From Bog-366 sp964501985 (GTDB lineage: Bacteria; Acidobacteriota; Terriglobia; UBA7540), in NCBI GenBank assembly GCA_964501985.1, contig CAZCVY010000005.1, positions 6,038-70,037 of the forward strand: DNA of 64,000 nt, read 5' to 3'. This document shows positions 9,192 to 17,860 of the stretch, one piece after another. The notes under the pieces were generated by a model. That model was not told the DNA's origin. It saw only the letters and a list, made by a program, of their open reading frames with translations, and searched no databases. The position numbers were made by a program, and so were the translations under genes. Each line of letters opens with the position of its first letter. The stretch's first letter is position 1.

Positions 9192-9860
9192 CGCGGCCCG
9201 GTTAACCAGGTCCGCGGTCTGGACTTTATCGGCAGCCTGCAAATTACCTGCCGGCAGGACAAAATGCTCTCTGTTTTGTAAAATTTCGACCTGCCGATAT
9301 GAAATTTGTAAGAATTCTCTTGACATGTTACCCTGGGCTCTGATATAGTCTACGGAAGGGCGAGGTGTGGAACCCGCCTAGCCGCACCCGCAGGATAAGG
9401 AGGAATGCCCAAACCGACAGCGAGAACGCAAGACAAATTATCCGACGGGGCGCGGCCTCGTTGGTGGCGGCGAAGAGGAAAAGCCTGGCCGGAGGCGGAA
9501 ACCCGAAAAAAAATTAATTCATGACGAACGAAGCCTGAATGTGTATGAAAACAAAGGAACACAAGACACAATGCCCGAAAAGTATCGGACATTTATGTCT
9601 AAGTGTACTGCATTTACGTCGAACCGGCGCTGATTTTGCAGTATTTTGCAGAGGTCGACAGCTTTTTTGTCACTATTTGAGCGCTGGGAATTGAATTCTT
9701 TGGTTCAAATTGTGCGAAATTCGACCGACCGGACTAGTTATTCAGGTCCGGGGCCTCTTCACGCCCCGAGGGAGAAGCTGGCGGGCGTGGTCTCCACCGT
9801 TCCTGACACGGGGCACCTTTCACCTTTATCTTGCGAGGAAGGAGACGCTTCGGAACAGCT
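9192..9860 (+). other. Long leader/intergenic region before ygeY
   Basis: 669 bases with no convincing family gene. A good sigma-70-like promoter lies at 9320-9349. Downstream is a 39-codon open frame (9405-9524) whose AAGGAGG is only one base from its ATG, too close for normal initiation; the peptide would be Arg/Trp-rich. From 9725 to 9805 several GC stems occur (for example GGGGC...GCCCC), then GAGGAAGGAG at about 9835. A structured leader or small RNA is possible; no known riboswitch class was recognised. Confidence 0.5.
9320..9349 (+). promoter_or_regulatory. Sigma-70-like promoter upstream of ygeY
   Basis: TTGACA at 9320-9325 and TATAGT at 9344-9349 with an 18-base spacer. It would start transcription near 9356, giving a leader of about 500 bases before the YgeY start. 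It separates the molybdenum-hydroxylase operon from the ygeY-ygfK-ygeW block. Confidence 0.65.
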
Positions 9861-11090
9861 ATGATGAACGCACCCGAAACAATCGTCCGCAATCGCGAGC
9901 GCATTGCTACACTCGCTCAGTCGTCTGAAGGCCAGATGGTAGCGTTCCTGCGCGACTTGGTTGCCATTCCCGCGGAGAGCAGCCATGAAAAGCCTGTCAT
10001 CCAGCGCATCCATCAGGAAATGGAGAAGGTGGGCTTCGATGAGATTCGCACCGACCCCATGGGCAACCTCTTAGGGCGCATCGGTTCCGGCAAGAAGATC
10101 ATTATGATGGACTCGCACACCGACGCGGTGGGCGTTGGCGACCCGAAGGAATGGGCGTGGGATCCCTACCAAGGTAAAGTTGAGGACGGCTTCATCTACG
10201 GCCGAGCCTCAAGCGACCAACGCGGCGGAATGGCCAGCCTGGTCTACGCGGGGAAGATCATCAAGGAACTCGGACTCTTGGGCGATTACACGCTGTACGT
10301 GGTGGGTTCCGTGCATGAGGAGGACAGCGAGGGCCTCGCGTGGCTTTATATCCTGAAGGAGGATGGCATCGCCGCGGATTGCGTGGTGCTGACCGAGCCG
10401 ACCAACCTGCGGGTTTATCGCGGCCACCGCGGACGCATGGAGATGGAAGTGCATTTCCGCGGCCGGTCGTGCCATGCCAGCGCTCCGGAACGCGGCGACA
10501 ACCCGATTTACAAAATGGCTCCCCTGCTGCGCGAGATTGAATCTCTGAACACCCGCTTGCGCGACGATGCGTTCCTGGGCAAAGGAACGATTACGGTGAC
10601 GGACATCCGCTCGATGTCACCCTCGATGTGCGCGGTGCCCGGAGCCTGCACCATCCATCTCGACCGGCGCTTGACGACTGGCGACACGAAGGAAAGTGCG
10701 GTTGCGGAAGTGAAGGCTTTGGCGGCTGCACGAGGCGCCGAGGTGGAAATCCTGAATTACGAAGTGCCCAGCTACACGGGTCTCCTCTATCCGATGGAAA
10801 AGTATTATCCCACGTGGGCGCTCGAGGAGAATCACCCGCTGGTGCAGGCAGGGGTGAGTGCCTACGCGGCGTTGCACGGCAAGCCTCCTGTGGTCGATAA
10901 ATGGACGTTCAGCACCAACGGGGTCGGTTCCATGGGATTGATGGGTGTGCCCACCATCGGCTTCGGGCCGGGCGAAGAGGAAGTCGCGCATAGCGTCTTG
11001 GAGCGCGTGCCCATTCGTCATTTGGTGGAAGCAGCCAAGTTTTACGCGGCGTTTCCGCTGACGTATGTGGCCACAACTACCAATGGCTAG
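9861..11090 (+). CDS. ygeY: YgeY-family M20 metallohydrolase
   Basis: Cytosolic zinc amidohydrolase of the M20 peptidase clan, YgeY branch, named for its linkage to selenium/molybdenum-hydroxylase clusters and implicated in purine-derived carbamoyl or ureido compound hydrolysis. Zinc ligands are seen in MDSHTDAVGVGDP (about residue 91), the dinuclear Asp in GRASSDQRGG, and the Glu pair in HEEDSEG. The dimerisation lid domain lies in the middle. The segments VGVGDPKEW and GGMASLVYAGKIIKELGL closely resemble E. coli YgeY. The start is placed at ATG 9861 (MMNAPETIV), preceded by GGAA; an upstream in-frame ATG at 9831 lies in the Shine-Dalgarno-like tract. About 409 residues, full length. Confidence 0.9.
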   Translation: MMNAPETIVRNRERIATLAQSSEGQMVAFLRDLVAIPAESSHEKPVIQRIHQEMEKVGFDEIRTDPMGNLLGRIGSGKKIIMMDSHTDAVGVGDPKEWAWDPYQGKVEDGFIYGRASSDQRGGMASLVYAGKIIKELGLLGDYTLYVVGSVHEEDSEGLAWLYILKEDGIAADCVVLTEPTNLRVYRGHRGRMEMEVHFRGRSCHASAPERGDNPIYKMAPLLREIESLNTRLRDDAFLGKGTITVTDIRSMSPSMCAVPGACTIHLDRRLTTGDTKESAVAEVKALAAARGAEVEILNYEVPSYTGLLYPMEKYYPTWALEENHPLVQAGVSAYAALHGKPPVVDKWTFSTNGVGSMGLMGVPTIGFGPGEEEVAHSVLERVPIRHLVEAAKFYAAFPLTYVATTTNG

Positions 11091-11103
11091 ATGCGGGTGG
11101 CCA

Positions 11104-11140
11104 GTGTAGCGCGAACCTGTTTTGTAGGTCCGCGCTACAC
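11104..11140. repeat. Short palindrome between ygeY and ygfK
   Basis: The outer arms GTGTAGCGCG and CGCGCTACAC pair perfectly over 10 bases, and AACCT/AGGT pair further in. The 37-base unit lies 14 bases after the YgeY stop and ends 8 bases before the YgfK start. There is no T-run, so a processing stem or REP-like element is more likely than a terminator. Confidence 0.7.
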
Positions 11141-11148
11141 TTGATACT

Positions 11149-13380
11149 ATGTCTGAACTGGTTCCCATTCCGCTCCCGCTGCTCCTGCGTCGGGCGTTTT
11201 TCGAGTACGAGCGGGAAGGAAAAATCTTTGACCTGCCGAAGGCCAAGTTTTTTCGCGGCCTTCCTGGGCTTGACACCTCCGTCCACTTCCATGGCCACTC
11301 CGCCTCCACGCCTCTTGGGCCAGCCGCGGGTCCGCACGACCATTTGGTCCAGAACATTGTCCTTTCGTGGCTGGGCGGCTCGCGCATCATCGAGCTGAAA
11401 ACGGTACAAATTCTCGATGAACTCAAAATCCCCCGCCCCTGCATCGACATCATCAACGTCGGTTACAACGTGGAATGGTCGCAGGAATTGCGGCTGGAGC
11501 AATCGTTGCGCGAGTACGTGGGCGCGGCAATGTTTATCGAAATTCTGAAGGCCTCGAAGCGGTTGGGCGAGGATTTCCCCGGCGATGCGGGCGACACCAT
11601 CTTCGACATGAGCGTGGGCTATGACTTGAAGGGAATCAGCTCACCGCGGGTGCGGGCGTGGATGGCGCAGATGATGGACGTGACCGCCGTCGTGAACGAA
11701 TTGCGCGGGACGCTCACCGGCCCTTGGGCGCGCTATCGCGATTTGCCGTTTCCCACACGCATTAGCGATACCCTCACGCTCTCCACATTTCATGGTTGTC
11801 CCGCGGGTGAGATCGAGGGCATTGTCAGCTTTCTGCTGACGGAGATGGACCTGAACGTTTGCGTCAAGCTGAATCCGACGCTTCTGGGCAAGGCTCACGT
11901 GGAGCACCTGCTGCACGATGTGCTTGGTTACCACGATCTGCTGGTCACGCAGGAAGCGTTTGACAACGACCTGCAATGGGCCGAGGCGATGGAGATGATC
12001 CCGCGCCTGGACCGATTGGCGCGCTCGCGCGGCAAACGCCTGGTCGTGAAGTTCAGCAACACGCTGGTGGTGAAAAATCATCGCACCTTTTTCACTGATG
12101 AAGTCATGTACATGTCCGGCGCGCCGCTGCACGTTCTAACCCTGAACCTCGTGCAGAAGTTTCGCGAGCAACTGGGGGCGAAGATTCCCATTTCCTTTTC
12201 CGCCGGACTCGACTCCAACAACATGGCGGATTGCGTGGCGATGAATTTCATTCCGGTAACAACCTGCACGGATTTGCTTCGGCCCGGCGGCTACGCACGC
12301 CTGATTCGCTACATGGAGAAGCTTGGCGAAAAAATGCGAGCAGTGGGGGCTACCAAGTTACCGGACTTTGTGATTCGCCATTGTGGACAAACCGCAAATG
12401 CCCGCGACAGAGTGGTACAGGGCAGCACCGATTCCATGCGGGCGCAATTCGCGGGTGCCGATCAGGAACAAATTGCACAGGTTGATTCGTGGCTGAAAAC
12501 GGACGTTTTGTCGTCTTTGGGGACCTACGGAGCGGCAACTGATGGCATGCCGATTCGCGAAATTTGTCACCATATCGCCGACAAATTTGAACAAAATGTC
12601 ACCAAATTTCCCCCCGCCATGGTGGAGGCGCTGCGCGACATCATTGGCGGCCTCGAACAGGCTCTAGTGGACGCGGCGGGCGTGCTCAACACTCCCATTC
12701 TGGTTCAGGCGACAACGGAAAACCGGCGCTATCGGTGGGAGCACAACAAGGGCGTGCCGCGCAAAATCGGGTCGAAGCTCTGGCTTTACGACTGCATCAA
12801 CTGTGACAAGTGCGTGCCCGTGTGCCCCAACGTCGCCAATTTCGTGTATGAGACTGCGCCGGTGGATGTTGACTACGCCAATTTGCGATTCACTCCTGAT
12901 GAGCCACCGCAGAAGATTCCGGGCGGCACCTTCACGGTGGCGAAATCGCACCAACTGGCCAATTACGCCGACGCCTGCAACGATTGCGGCAACTGCGACG
13001 TGTTTTGCCCCGAGGACGGCGGCCCTTACATCGAGAAGCCGCGCTTCTTCGGCAGTTTCGAAACCTACCGGAAGCATGCGGGCCGCAACGGCTTTTTCAT
13101 CGAATTTGAAGGCGACCAGACAGCGGTCTACGGGACGATCGCGGGTGCGTCCTATCAATTGCGACTGAACCCGTCCACTGACCGCGCGTGGTTTTCCAAT
13201 GGCAGCGCCGACGTTGAAATTCAACTCAGCTGCGGCGCGCTGTTGGACTGGAAGCTGAAGCCGGAAATCGCCGGGACCGCATACGAGCTCGACATGCGGC
13301 CGTATTTGCAGCTCAAGTTACTCGCGGAATCGATCCGCGACCCCCGACGCGTGAATTTTGCCAACGTCGCGGGCTTGTAG
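11149..13380 (+). CDS. ygfK: YgfK-type Fe-S oxidoreductase lacking the FAD/NAD module
   Basis: Homologue of E. coli YgfK (annotated as a putative selenate reductase subunit, now tied to anaerobic purine/urate breakdown). The N-terminal two thirds resemble the dihydropyrimidine/dihydroorotate-dehydrogenase-like barrel of YgfK: GPAAGPHDHL, SVGYDLKGI, STFHGCPAGEIE, KLNPTLLGKAHVE, TDLLRPGGYARL. The C-terminal part has two [4Fe-4S] motifs, CINCDKCVPVCP (about residue 549) and CNDCGNCDVFCPEDGGPY (about 610). E. coli YgfK is about 1,030 residues because a GltD-like FAD/NAD-binding half lies between these regions; here a stretch of about 120 residues replaces it, giving 743. No Rossmann GxGxxG remains. 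The reading frame is clean, so this is a compact form rather than a frameshift. The electron donor must be another protein. Confidence 0.85.
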   Translation: MSELVPIPLPLLLRRAFFEYEREGKIFDLPKAKFFRGLPGLDTSVHFHGHSASTPLGPAAGPHDHLVQNIVLSWLGGSRIIELKTVQILDELKIPRPCIDIINVGYNVEWSQELRLEQSLREYVGAAMFIEILKASKRLGEDFPGDAGDTIFDMSVGYDLKGISSPRVRAWMAQMMDVTAVVNELRGTLTGPWARYRDLPFPTRISDTLTLSTFHGCPAGEIEGIVSFLLTEMDLNVCVKLNPTLLGKAHVEHLLHDVLGYHDLLVTQEAFDNDLQWAEAMEMIPRLDRLARSRGKRLVVKFSNTLVVKNHRTFFTDEVMYMSGAPLHVLTLNLVQKFREQLGAKIPISFSAGLDSNNMADCVAMNFIPVTTCTDLLRPGGYARLIRYMEKLGEKMRAVGATKLPDFVIRHCGQTANARDRVVQGSTDSMRAQFAGADQEQIAQVDSWLKTDVLSSLGTYGAATDGMPIREICHHIADKFEQNVTKFPPAMVEALRDIIGGLEQALVDAAGVLNTPILVQATTENRRYRWEHNKGVPRKIGSKLWLYDCINCDKCVPVCPNVANFVYETAPVDVDYANLRFTPDEPPQKIPGGTFTVAKSHQLANYADACNDCGNCDVFCPEDGGPYIEKPRFFGSFETYRKHAGRNGFFIEFEGDQTAVYGTIAGASYQLRLNPSTDRAWFSNGSADVEIQLSCGALLDWKLKPEIAGTAYELDMRPYLQLKLLAESIRDPRRVNFANVAGL

Positions 13381-13483
13381 CGGCGACAGTAAGAGCGCAT
13401 TTTGATCAAGATGTCCCTGGCGGGAAGAAGTGGAAAACAGAGCCTGGACATTTCTGAAGTCAAACAGCAAGGAGTGATGGGTG

Positions 13484-14005
13484 ATGGCGAAGCTCTTATG
13501 GGGTTTTCTTTTGCTGGCCTTGATTCCCCTGCCGTCAGAAGCGCAGGGGCCGCCTGAATGGCGGGACGCATTGGTCGATCACATGGTGGGCGCGTGGAAG
13601 CTCGGCGGCCAATTGTTGGGTCGCGAGGCGCACCACGAGGTTCAAGCCGAATGGGTGCTCAACCACGAGTTTCTGCGCATTCTGGAGAAGACCGCCCTGG
13701 ATGCCCCGGCGGCCGAGCATCGGTACGAGGCGATCTGGTTCATCGGATACGACTCTGTAAGCGAGAAATACGTGGAGCACCTGCTCGATGTTTTCGGCGC
13801 GCGGTTCTCTGAGACGCTCGGTTATGGCACGCGGGACGGAAATGCGATTCGCTTCATCTATGAGTACCCGGACGGACCCTTCCACACCACCTATCGCTGG
13901 TCACCTGAGCAAGACACGTGGCAATGGCTGATGGAGCAAAAAGATAAAGATGGCAAGTGGACCACCTTCGCCGACCTTAAACTCACTCGCGCGGCGAAAC
14001 CATAA
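13484..14005 (+). CDS. Small secreted protein, DUF1579/lipocalin-like
   Basis: 173 residues from ATG 13484 (GGAG nine bases upstream), with a cleavable signal peptide of about 20 residues ending in ...SEAQ. The mature part has GAWKLGGQLLG, a central YEAIWFIGYDS and the terminal WTTFADLKLTR. This pattern of beta-strand-rich segments recalls secreted DUF1579-type proteins, but the match is by general appearance only. It lies between ygfK and ygeW in the same direction with about 100-140 base gaps, so it may share their transcript; no role in purine breakdown is evident. Confidence 0.7.
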   Translation: MAKLLWGFLLLALIPLPSEAQGPPEWRDALVDHMVGAWKLGGQLLGREAHHEVQAEWVLNHEFLRILEKTALDAPAAEHRYEAIWFIGYDSVSEKYVEHLLDVFGARFSETLGYGTRDGNAIRFIYEYPDGPFHTTYRWSPEQDTWQWLMEQKDKDGKWTTFADLKLTRAAKP

Positions 14006-14036
14006 AAGTTAGCGATGAGGGGTTAGGTGTCAGGGG

Positions 14037-14094
14037 CGAAATTCGAAACTCGAAATTCGGTACACAGCTTGCGAGCTTTGAGTTTCGATTTTCG
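14037..14094. repeat. TCGAAA-type inverted repeat before ygeW
   Basis: Arms 14037-14051 and 14080-14094 pair at 14 of 15 positions. The left side is preceded by GGTGTCAGGGG, a string also seen in the tandem repeats at 44,640-44,690. It ends 47 bases before the YgeW start. Confidence 0.65.
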
Positions 14095-14141
14095 GCCTCT
14101 CTTAACGCTTGAAACCTCGCAACTGAATAAGGAGTCCAACT

Positions 14142-15167
14142 GTGATCACCCAGCACGCGCTTTTCCCAGGCAAGGATTACATCACAACACAAGAGTGGAG
14201 GCTGGCGGAGATTGAGACCCTGCTCCAAGTCGCGGGCGATCTCAAGCGCAAGCTCAAGAACCGTGTTCCTCACCGGTACTTGCCGGACAAGACGATTTTC
14301 CTTCTCTTTTTCGATAAGTCGACCCGCACGCGCAATTCCTTCGAGGCGGGCATCACGCAACTGGGCGGCCACGCGCATTTCCTGACCGCCGACGTGATGC
14401 AAGTGTCGCATGGTGAGAGCCCCAAGGACACCGGCATCATCCTCTCGAGTTACGGGCACGGCATTGCCATCCGGCACGATTTGATTCCTGGCGAGGGAAA
14501 CAAATACATCCGCGAGGTAGCGCGCTGGGCAAACGCCCCGGTGATTAACATGCAGTGCGATGTGGACCATCCCTGTCAAACTCTGGCGGACCTGATGACG
14601 ATTCGCGAACGGCTCGGCAAGGATTTGCGCGGGCGCAAGCTGGCGGTGACGTGGGCTTACGCGCCGAGCTACGCCAAGCCGCTTTCCGTGCCGCAGGGAC
14701 TGATTATGCTGATGCCGCGTTTTGGCCTGGATGTGGTCCTGGCGAATCCTCCCGAGTACGGGTTGATGCCGGAGACGCTTGCGGCGGCGCGAGAGAACGC
14801 GAGCGCGGCGGGGGTGAAGTTCGAAGTGGTGGACAACATGGACGAGGCGTTTCGCGACGCTGACATTGTGATCCCCAAGAGTTGGGGCTGCCTTGACACC
14901 ATGGGGACCAGGCCCGAGGAGTCTCTTCGCATCGCCAAGCAATATCGCCACTGGATCTGTGACGCGGCGAAGATGGAGCTAACCCAACCGGATTCGCTTT
15001 ACATGCATCCCCTTCCCGCCGACCGCGGCAACGAGGTGACGGACGAGGTGATTGACGGCCCGCACTCCGTGGTTTTTACCGAGGCGGAAAATCGCCTGCA
15101 CACGGCAAAGGCCATTATGGCCTTGACCATGGCCGACGAGAGCATCGCTTACGAGGTTGAGGATTAG
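14142..15167 (+). CDS. ygeW: YgeW-type knotted carbamoyltransferase
   Basis: Aspartate/ornithine carbamoyltransferase superfamily, YgeW branch (knotted ATCase/OTCase fold). GTG start at 14142 with AAGGAG seven bases upstream; 341 residues. The carbamoyl-phosphate motif is STRTRNSFEAG (residue about 65). The region CDVDHPCQTLADL, followed by TWAYAPSYAKPLSVPQG, is nearly diagnostic of YgeW, and MHPLPADRGNEV closes the active site. In the purine cluster YgeW is thought to act on a carbamoylated (ureido) intermediate, allowing phosphorolytic recovery of carbamoyl phosphate. The exact substrate is not established by sequence. Confidence 0.92.
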   Translation: MITQHALFPGKDYITTQEWRLAEIETLLQVAGDLKRKLKNRVPHRYLPDKTIFLLFFDKSTRTRNSFEAGITQLGGHAHFLTADVMQVSHGESPKDTGIILSSYGHGIAIRHDLIPGEGNKYIREVARWANAPVINMQCDVDHPCQTLADLMTIRERLGKDLRGRKLAVTWAYAPSYAKPLSVPQGLIMLMPRFGLDVVLANPPEYGLMPETLAAARENASAAGVKFEVVDNMDEAFRDADIVIPKSWGCLDTMGTRPEESLRIAKQYRHWICDAAKMELTQPDSLYMHPLPADRGNEVTDEVIDGPHSVVFTEAENRLHTAKAIMALTMADESIAYEVED

Positions 15168-15207
15168 ATCGCCGGACCGGTTTTCACCAGGATCATGAGG
15201 GATCGTT

Positions 15208-15235
15208 GCGGCGCGACCCAGGAAGGGTCCGCCGC
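15208..15235. terminator. Stem between convergent ygeW and pilin genes
   Basis: GCGGCG-GACCC pairs with GGGTC-CGCCGC around a 5-base loop, with one bulged C. It sits in the 79-base gap between the convergent ygeW and pilin-like genes, where a bidirectional terminator is expected. No strong T-run on either side. Confidence 0.4.
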
Positions 15236-15246
15236 TACGAAAGCCC

Positions 15247-15729
15247 TTAGCTGCCGACTGGAGTGTCGGTGGCGCCGGCGGTCGTGGTGGAATTCTGGCG
15301 GATCACTCCCGATTCATCGGTGTAGTAATACTGGGTCCCTGTCGTACTGCTCACGGGATTGGCGGTGAAGTCGAAGGAACTGATCCGGCCGGTGGGGTCG
15401 GTAGCCCCGGGCGAATACGTGAAGGAGTATCCACTCTTGACGCCCGTGGCCAAGACGCTGTCAATCAGACCCGCGGCGGTGGAAGTCGCCAACGCGCCTC
15501 CGGCGGCTGGCGCAAGGTATTGGAGACTGGCGCTGTACCCCGCACCGTACGTCGAGGAATAAGTCATCTCCGCAATTTCCAGTGTGTGTAGGGAAGCCAC
15601 GGCGGACGATTGGTTAGCCGCAACCTTTGACCGCAGAAAGTTGGGAATGGCGATAGCGGCGATAACGAGGATGATCGCCACCACGATCAAGAGCTCGACC
15701 AATGAGAATCCTTTGGCCCCTTTGTCCAT
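15247..15729 (-). CDS. Type IV pilin-like protein
   Basis: 160-residue class III-signal protein. The leader MDKGAKG is followed by FSLVELLIVVAIILVIAAIAIPNFL, given here in words as the classic prepilin helix with Glu at +5. The start ATG at 15729 has AGGAG six bases upstream; an upstream in-frame ATG would bury this signal. The body has Ser/Thr/Ala-rich segments ending ...TDESGVIRQ, typical of PilA/pseudopilins of Acidobacteriota. It would be cleaved by PilD and assembled by a type IV pilus or type II secretion machine, none of which is encoded nearby. Major pilin versus pseudopilin cannot be decided. Confidence 0.88.
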   Translation of the reverse strand: MDKGAKGFSLVELLIVVAIILVIAAIAIPNFLRSKVAANQSSAVASLHTLEIAEMTYSSTYGAGYSASLQYLAPAAGGALATSTAAGLIDSVLATGVKSGYSFTYSPGATDPTGRISSFDFTANPVSSTTGTQYYYTDESGVIRQNSTTTAGATDTPVGS

Positions 15730-16245
15730 TCGAAACTCCTTTGCGCGGTCCGGAATATTCGTCAAATTTTTCGCGCTCAGTCTTAACCCTAATTGTAATG
15801 TACATCTGAGAGACCATGAATTCAAGCCAGGGGGCTAGTACTTTAGTTTAGGTGAGCGCAACAGTGGTAAGGGGCGACACAGCCACTGCCGGCTGTGTCC
15901 GGAAAGCACAGGTCTCCGACGAGGCTGCCAGGGTTGGCGGTCGAACTTAGGCCGCAGCCCTTTACCAGGCGCTCCAGGACTTTTTCCGCGGCAAAGGTGG
16001 TATAGGCCTTCCGGTAGAGGAGTCCATCATTTAAACTCGACGTAGGGCAGTTGTATAATTGTTTGGATGAATGCTCAGGGCAATTACGACATCCCATACG
16101 ATGCGATTTCGGGCTGCGATGTGACAATCCGCCAGCCGTGAGCCGTGGGGCCAGCGATGAGCATCTCGCCTGAGTGCATCGGTTGAGGTGGGACAGCGTT
16201 GGGATACACTCCAAATTTCCAAACATTCTCGTACAGGAGCATCGC
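15730..16245. other. Divergent intergenic region, pilin to secreted protein
   Basis: 516 bases between divergently transcribed genes. It must hold both promoters, but no clear -35/-10 or sigma-54 pair was recognised. Stem-forming GACACAGCC...GGCTGTGTC occurs near 15,875-15,900. The longest minus-strand frame here overlaps the secreted-protein gene and looks fortuitous. Confidence 0.45.
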
Positions 16246-16941
16246 ATGCGAAAGGCAGTCACGATCCTCGTTTTTGTATTTCTGACCGTGGTAGTCCTGC
16301 CGGAAGCCATCCAACAGGCGCGAGCGCAGGCGGATCCCTACCCCGCCATGGCTCCTCTGGAGGAGTATCTGATGTCAAAGGATGCCGAGATCGCGCTGGC
16401 TCGCAGCGCGGCACCGGCCTCCATCGCGGACCACGCCAGCGTGATGGTACTGGAACGGCAGGGATACACGACCGCCGTGCAAGGCACGAACGGCTTTCTC
16501 TGTTATGTGGAGCGATCCTGGGCCAATACCACCGATAAGCCGGAATTCTGGAATCCCAAAATGCGCGCTCCCAATTGCTTCAACGCCGCGGCGGCCGGCA
16601 GCATTGCGCCGATCTATCTGATGAAGACCCGACTCGTACTGGCAGGCAAATCGAAGCCGGAGATCGCGCAGGCGGTCGCAGCGGCCCTGGACAGTGGTGA
16701 ACTGCCGCCACTGGCGCCGGGAGCCATGTGCTACATGATGTCGAAGGAGCAGTACCTCAACGACGAGGGTCACCACTGGCACCCACACGTGATGTTCTAT
16801 GTCGCGGGCGACGTGGCGAAGAGCTGGGGGGCAAATCTGCCGGGCTCGCCCATGATCGCAACGAGTGATTCGCAATCGCGAGTGACGACTTTCATGATCG
16901 TCGTGCACTACTGGTCGGACGGAACACCGGGCCCGAGCTGA
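16246..16941 (+). CDS. Secreted hypothetical protein
   Basis: 231 residues from ATG 16246, with AGGAG six bases upstream; the longer frame adds a stretch without a signal peptide. A signal peptide (about 27 residues, ending ARAQA) precedes a globular region with three Cys (GFLCYVERSW, RAPNCFNA, GAMCYMMSK) and a His cluster GHHWHPHVMFY that could bind metal. The C-terminus VTTFMIVVHYWSDG is hydrophobic. I do not recognise a characterised family. It stands alone between the pilin and the toxin-antitoxin pair. Confidence 0.75.
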   Translation: MRKAVTILVFVFLTVVVLPEAIQQARAQADPYPAMAPLEEYLMSKDAEIALARSAAPASIADHASVMVLERQGYTTAVQGTNGFLCYVERSWANTTDKPEFWNPKMRAPNCFNAAAAGSIAPIYLMKTRLVLAGKSKPEIAQAVAAALDSGELPPLAPGAMCYMMSKEQYLNDEGHHWHPHVMFYVAGDVAKSWGANLPGSPMIATSDSQSRVTTFMIVVHYWSDGTPGPS

Positions 16942-17007
16942 AATGACAGCGCCGCTGCCAAGAGCTGGACTCACCGGTTTGAGTTTAGAAAAGGCGGCTC
17001 ACGTTCT

Positions 17008-17061
17008 GGGAGCGCGGCCATCCTGGCCGCTTTCTGGAGCGGGCTGGAAGCCTGCGCTCCC
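17008..17061. repeat. Nested palindrome (GGCTGGAAGCC family)
   Basis: Outer arms GGGAGCGC/GCGCTCCC enclose an inner stem GCGGCCA/TGGCCGC and the string GGCTGGAAGCC. The same string recurs in the element at 51,420-51,502, so the two belong to one palindromic family. Confidence 0.65.
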
Positions 17062-17165
17062 CGAAGGGAACACGGCTTGGCCGGCGGCTTGTAGTCGGAG
17101 CGAACCCCCTGCGCTAGACGCAAGAAATTCGGAACATCCCCGTTTTGCCCAGTTGACGGTGAACC

Positions 17166-17495
17166 TTATTTTCCGGAACCGGGCCTGCGAACCTCTTCGA
17201 ACTGGTTGATGCGGACAACGCCATTCGGAAGGACGGCGCGGATGTCGAGATGCCCTCCCATGGCCTCAATGATCTTCCGCAGCGTGCTGATATACATGTC
17301 GGAGCGGCGCTCCACCTTGGAAATGGCGGCCTGATTAACGTGCAGAAGTTCCGCCAGGTGTTCCTGCGTCAGGTCAAGCGCTCCGCGCAACTCGTCCAGA
17401 GCCATCTCCTGGATCATCTGGTCAGCTTGGCCTTCCGAGCGCGCCCGTGCCGTGGCGGACATTTTCGCTTGCAGGACCTTGAAATTCTTAGCCAT
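17166..17495 (-). CDS. HigA-type XRE antitoxin
   Basis: 109-residue helix-turn-helix protein. The HTH (LTQEHLAELLHVNQAAISKV, about residues 42-61) is followed by RSDMYISTLRKIIEAMGG, a typical XRE/HigA recognition region. It overlaps the toxin gene by 8 bases and is second in the operon, as in higBA systems. It should neutralise the RelE/HigB-like toxin and repress the shared promoter at 17,861-17,889. Confidence 0.88.
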   Translation of the reverse strand: MAKNFKVLQAKMSATARARSEGQADQMIQEMALDELRGALDLTQEHLAELLHVNQAAISKVERRSDMYISTLRKIIEAMGGHLDIRAVLPNGVVRINQFEEVRRPGSGK

Positions 17496-17853
17496 CGATT
17501 AAACCCTCTTTCTCCAGGGTGGCCAAATGGTTGTCATAGATTTGATCGGCAAGCGGTACGAACGTTACGTACCACCGGTCGTCGCCCGTCTTGTCGCCTC
17601 CGATGAGCAAGACCGCGCAGCGTCGGGGATCGAATGCGTAAAGGACCCGGTAAGGCCGCCCGGCGTGCTGAACAACCAGTTCCTTCATGTGGGAATGTTT
17701 CGACCCGGATATTGCACCGGAATGGGGCCGTCGCAACGCAGGGCCGAATCTCTGAAGGAGAATGATCTTGGCGTTCACGTCCACTTGCTCATCCTCCGTA
17801 AGGTGGTCCCACCACGCTTCGAACTCGTCAGTATATTCGACTTCCCATTCCAC
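17488..17853 (-). CDS. HigB/RelE-like toxin
   Basis: 121-residue toxin-like protein beginning VEWEVEYTDEFEAWWDHL, with the Gp49/HigB-type core (LRRPHSGAISGSKHSHMKEL, ...YRVLYAFDPRRCAVLLIGGDK). Such proteins are ribosome-dependent mRNA endonucleases. The GTG at 17853 is preferred to a TTG at 17889, because that TTG is part of the promoter's -35 hexamer. The -10 box ends seven bases before the GTG, so the transcript is predicted to be leaderless; no Shine-Dalgarno sequence is present. The first gene of a two-gene toxin-antitoxin operon. Confidence 0.85.
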   Translation of the reverse strand: MEWEVEYTDEFEAWWDHLTEDEQVDVNAKIILLQRFGPALRRPHSGAISGSKHSHMKELVVQHAGRPYRVLYAFDPRRCAVLLIGGDKTGDDRWYVTFVPLADQIYDNHLATLEKEGLIDG

Positions 17854-17860
17854 AGAAGGA

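Noticed and set aside
9405..9524. 39-codon frame after a good promoter
   Set aside because: AAGGAGG lies one base before ATG, too close for initiation; no homologues known to me. Kept only as part of the leader description.
11149..13380. Frameshift or fused pseudogene in ygfK
   Set aside because: Frame is continuous with both Fe-S motifs intact; the missing FAD/NAD half looks like a natural short form.
15843..16310. 155-codon minus-strand frame upstream of the pilin
   Set aside because: It overlaps the secreted-protein gene, has no ribosome-binding site and no recognisable motif.
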